From assembly GCA_016764535.1 (NCBI GenBank), contig JAESRR010000082.1, forward strand, positions 2,695-9,088: 6,394 nt of DNA, in the 5' to 3' direction. Source of the stretch: Cohaesibacteraceae bacterium (GTDB taxonomy: Bacteria; Pseudomonadota; Alphaproteobacteria; Rhizobiales; Cohaesibacteraceae). The notes beneath the pieces are model-generated. The model worked only from the letters and a program-made list of their open reading frames with translations, searched no databases and had not been told where the DNA came from. Shown here in pieces: positions 5,823 through 6,394 of the stretch (position 1 is the first letter of the stretch; the number at the start of each line of letters is the position of its first letter). Made by a program: the position numbers and the translations under genes.

Positions 5823-6394
5823 ATGAATTTTGCAAACCGTATTCTCGGTTCCGTAAGTTTTGCTGTGCTTGTAAGTTTAACAGGCGGCGCGCAAGCAGAT
5901 ATTACCATCACCTACCCCACTGCATGGGACGGCCTGATGAAGCCTGCATTCGAAGCGTTTGAGAAGGCAACAGGTGAAAAAGTTATCGCCACTGTTGTTC
6001 CAAAAGAGCTCGACAAGAGAATTAATGTTGATTTTGCGGGTGGAGCGGCAACGGATCTCGTTGTCTATGACAGCTACAGGACCTCGGAATACACCGAGAG
6101 CAATTATCTTGCTGATTTGACCGCATATACCGGCGCCTGGGGTGACTGGAACCATTATTTTGGCTCTTTGAAAAGCGTTTCCACGATCGGAGGTGTGGTG
6201 CGTGGCATTCCCGTCTACACGGATGTTCGGATGGTTTGGTACAATAACGAAGTGTTGAGCAAGGCTGGCATTGAGACGCCATGGGTTCCAAAAACATGGG
6301 CAGATATTCTTGTCGCCGCTGAAACAGTAAAGAAAAATGCTCCCGATGTTGAGTATCCGTTGTATTTCCCTGTAGGAACCAAACTGGGTGAAGC
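5823..6394 (+). CDS. ABC transporter periplasmic solute-binding protein, carbohydrate family-1 type (3' end outside window)
   Basis: The first 190 residues of a secreted binding protein that would deliver a ligand to an ABC importer at the inner membrane. A Sec signal peptide is visible: MNFANR, a hydrophobic core from about residue 7 to 20, and a likely cleavage after AQA (25/26). The mature part begins DITITYPTAWDGLMKPAFEAFEKATG (26-51), the usual first strand and helix of this fold, followed by GGAATDLVVYDSYRTSEY, VVRGIPVYTDVRMVWYNNEVLSKAGIE (126-152) and PKTWADILVAAETVK, which match family-1 solute-binding proteins for sugars and related compounds. The ATG at 5823 has GGGAGG at 5812-5817. 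The frame stays open to the window end; permease and ATPase genes are expected beyond it. The ligand cannot be read from this part: a sugar or polyol is likeliest, and an iron or polyamine binding protein is a less likely alternative. Confidence 0.9.
   Translation, partial: MNFANRILGSVSFAVLVSLTGGAQADITITYPTAWDGLMKPAFEAFEKATGEKVIATVVPKELDKRINVDFAGGAATDLVVYDSYRTSEYTESNYLADLTAYTGAWGDWNHYFGSLKSVSTIGGVVRGIPVYTDVRMVWYNNEVLSKAGIETPWVPKTWADILVAAETVKKNAPDVEYPLYFPVGTKLGE

Overview
The window looks like part of an alphaproteobacterial genome of moderate GC (roughly mid-40s percent by eye). The evidence is an iolD-iolE-iolB-iolG run of proteobacterial type, a DUF2783-like small gene beside a group A flavin monooxygenase (a pairing I associate with alpha- and betaproteobacteria), and a Gram-negative periplasmic binding protein with a signal peptide. 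I cannot name the genus.

Positions 1-3492 (+ strand) hold the 3' end of a myo-inositol catabolic operon: the C-terminal part of iolD (the window starts inside the gene), then iolE, iolB and iolG. The genes are tightly packed: 10 nt between iolD and iolE, a 4-base ATGA overlap between iolE and iolB, and 24 nt before iolG. Each internal start has a clear Shine-Dalgarno sequence. IolG oxidises myo-inositol to scyllo-inosose, IolE dehydrates it to the trihydroxycyclohexane-dione, IolD opens the ring to 5-deoxy-glucuronate, and IolB isomerises that to 5-dehydro-2-deoxy-gluconate. The later steps (IolC, IolJ, IolA) are not in this window.

Positions 3499-5311 (- strand) hold a convergent two-gene unit: a 537-residue FAD-dependent aromatic-hydroxylase-like monooxygenase followed, 10 nt later, by a 62-residue DUF2783-like protein. 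The convergent ends are only 6 nt apart, and a long imperfect stem-loop lies across the end of the small gene.

Positions 5312-5822 form a 511-bp divergent intergenic region unusually rich in dyads. It contains two 20-bp sites of the shared form TTAGT-N10-ACTAA, one on each promoter side; the first is embedded in an almost perfect 26-bp palindrome. It also contains an unrelated perfect 14-bp palindrome and two adjacent small hairpins. The simplest reading is that one regulator, not encoded here, controls both the monooxygenase unit and the transporter.

Positions 5823-6394 (+ strand) hold the N-terminal 190 residues of an ABC-transporter periplasmic solute-binding protein of the carbohydrate family-1 type, cut by the window end. 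I found no RNA gene, CRISPR array, insertion sequence or phage gene. The most interesting feature is the paired-operator regulatory region; the genes themselves belong to known families.
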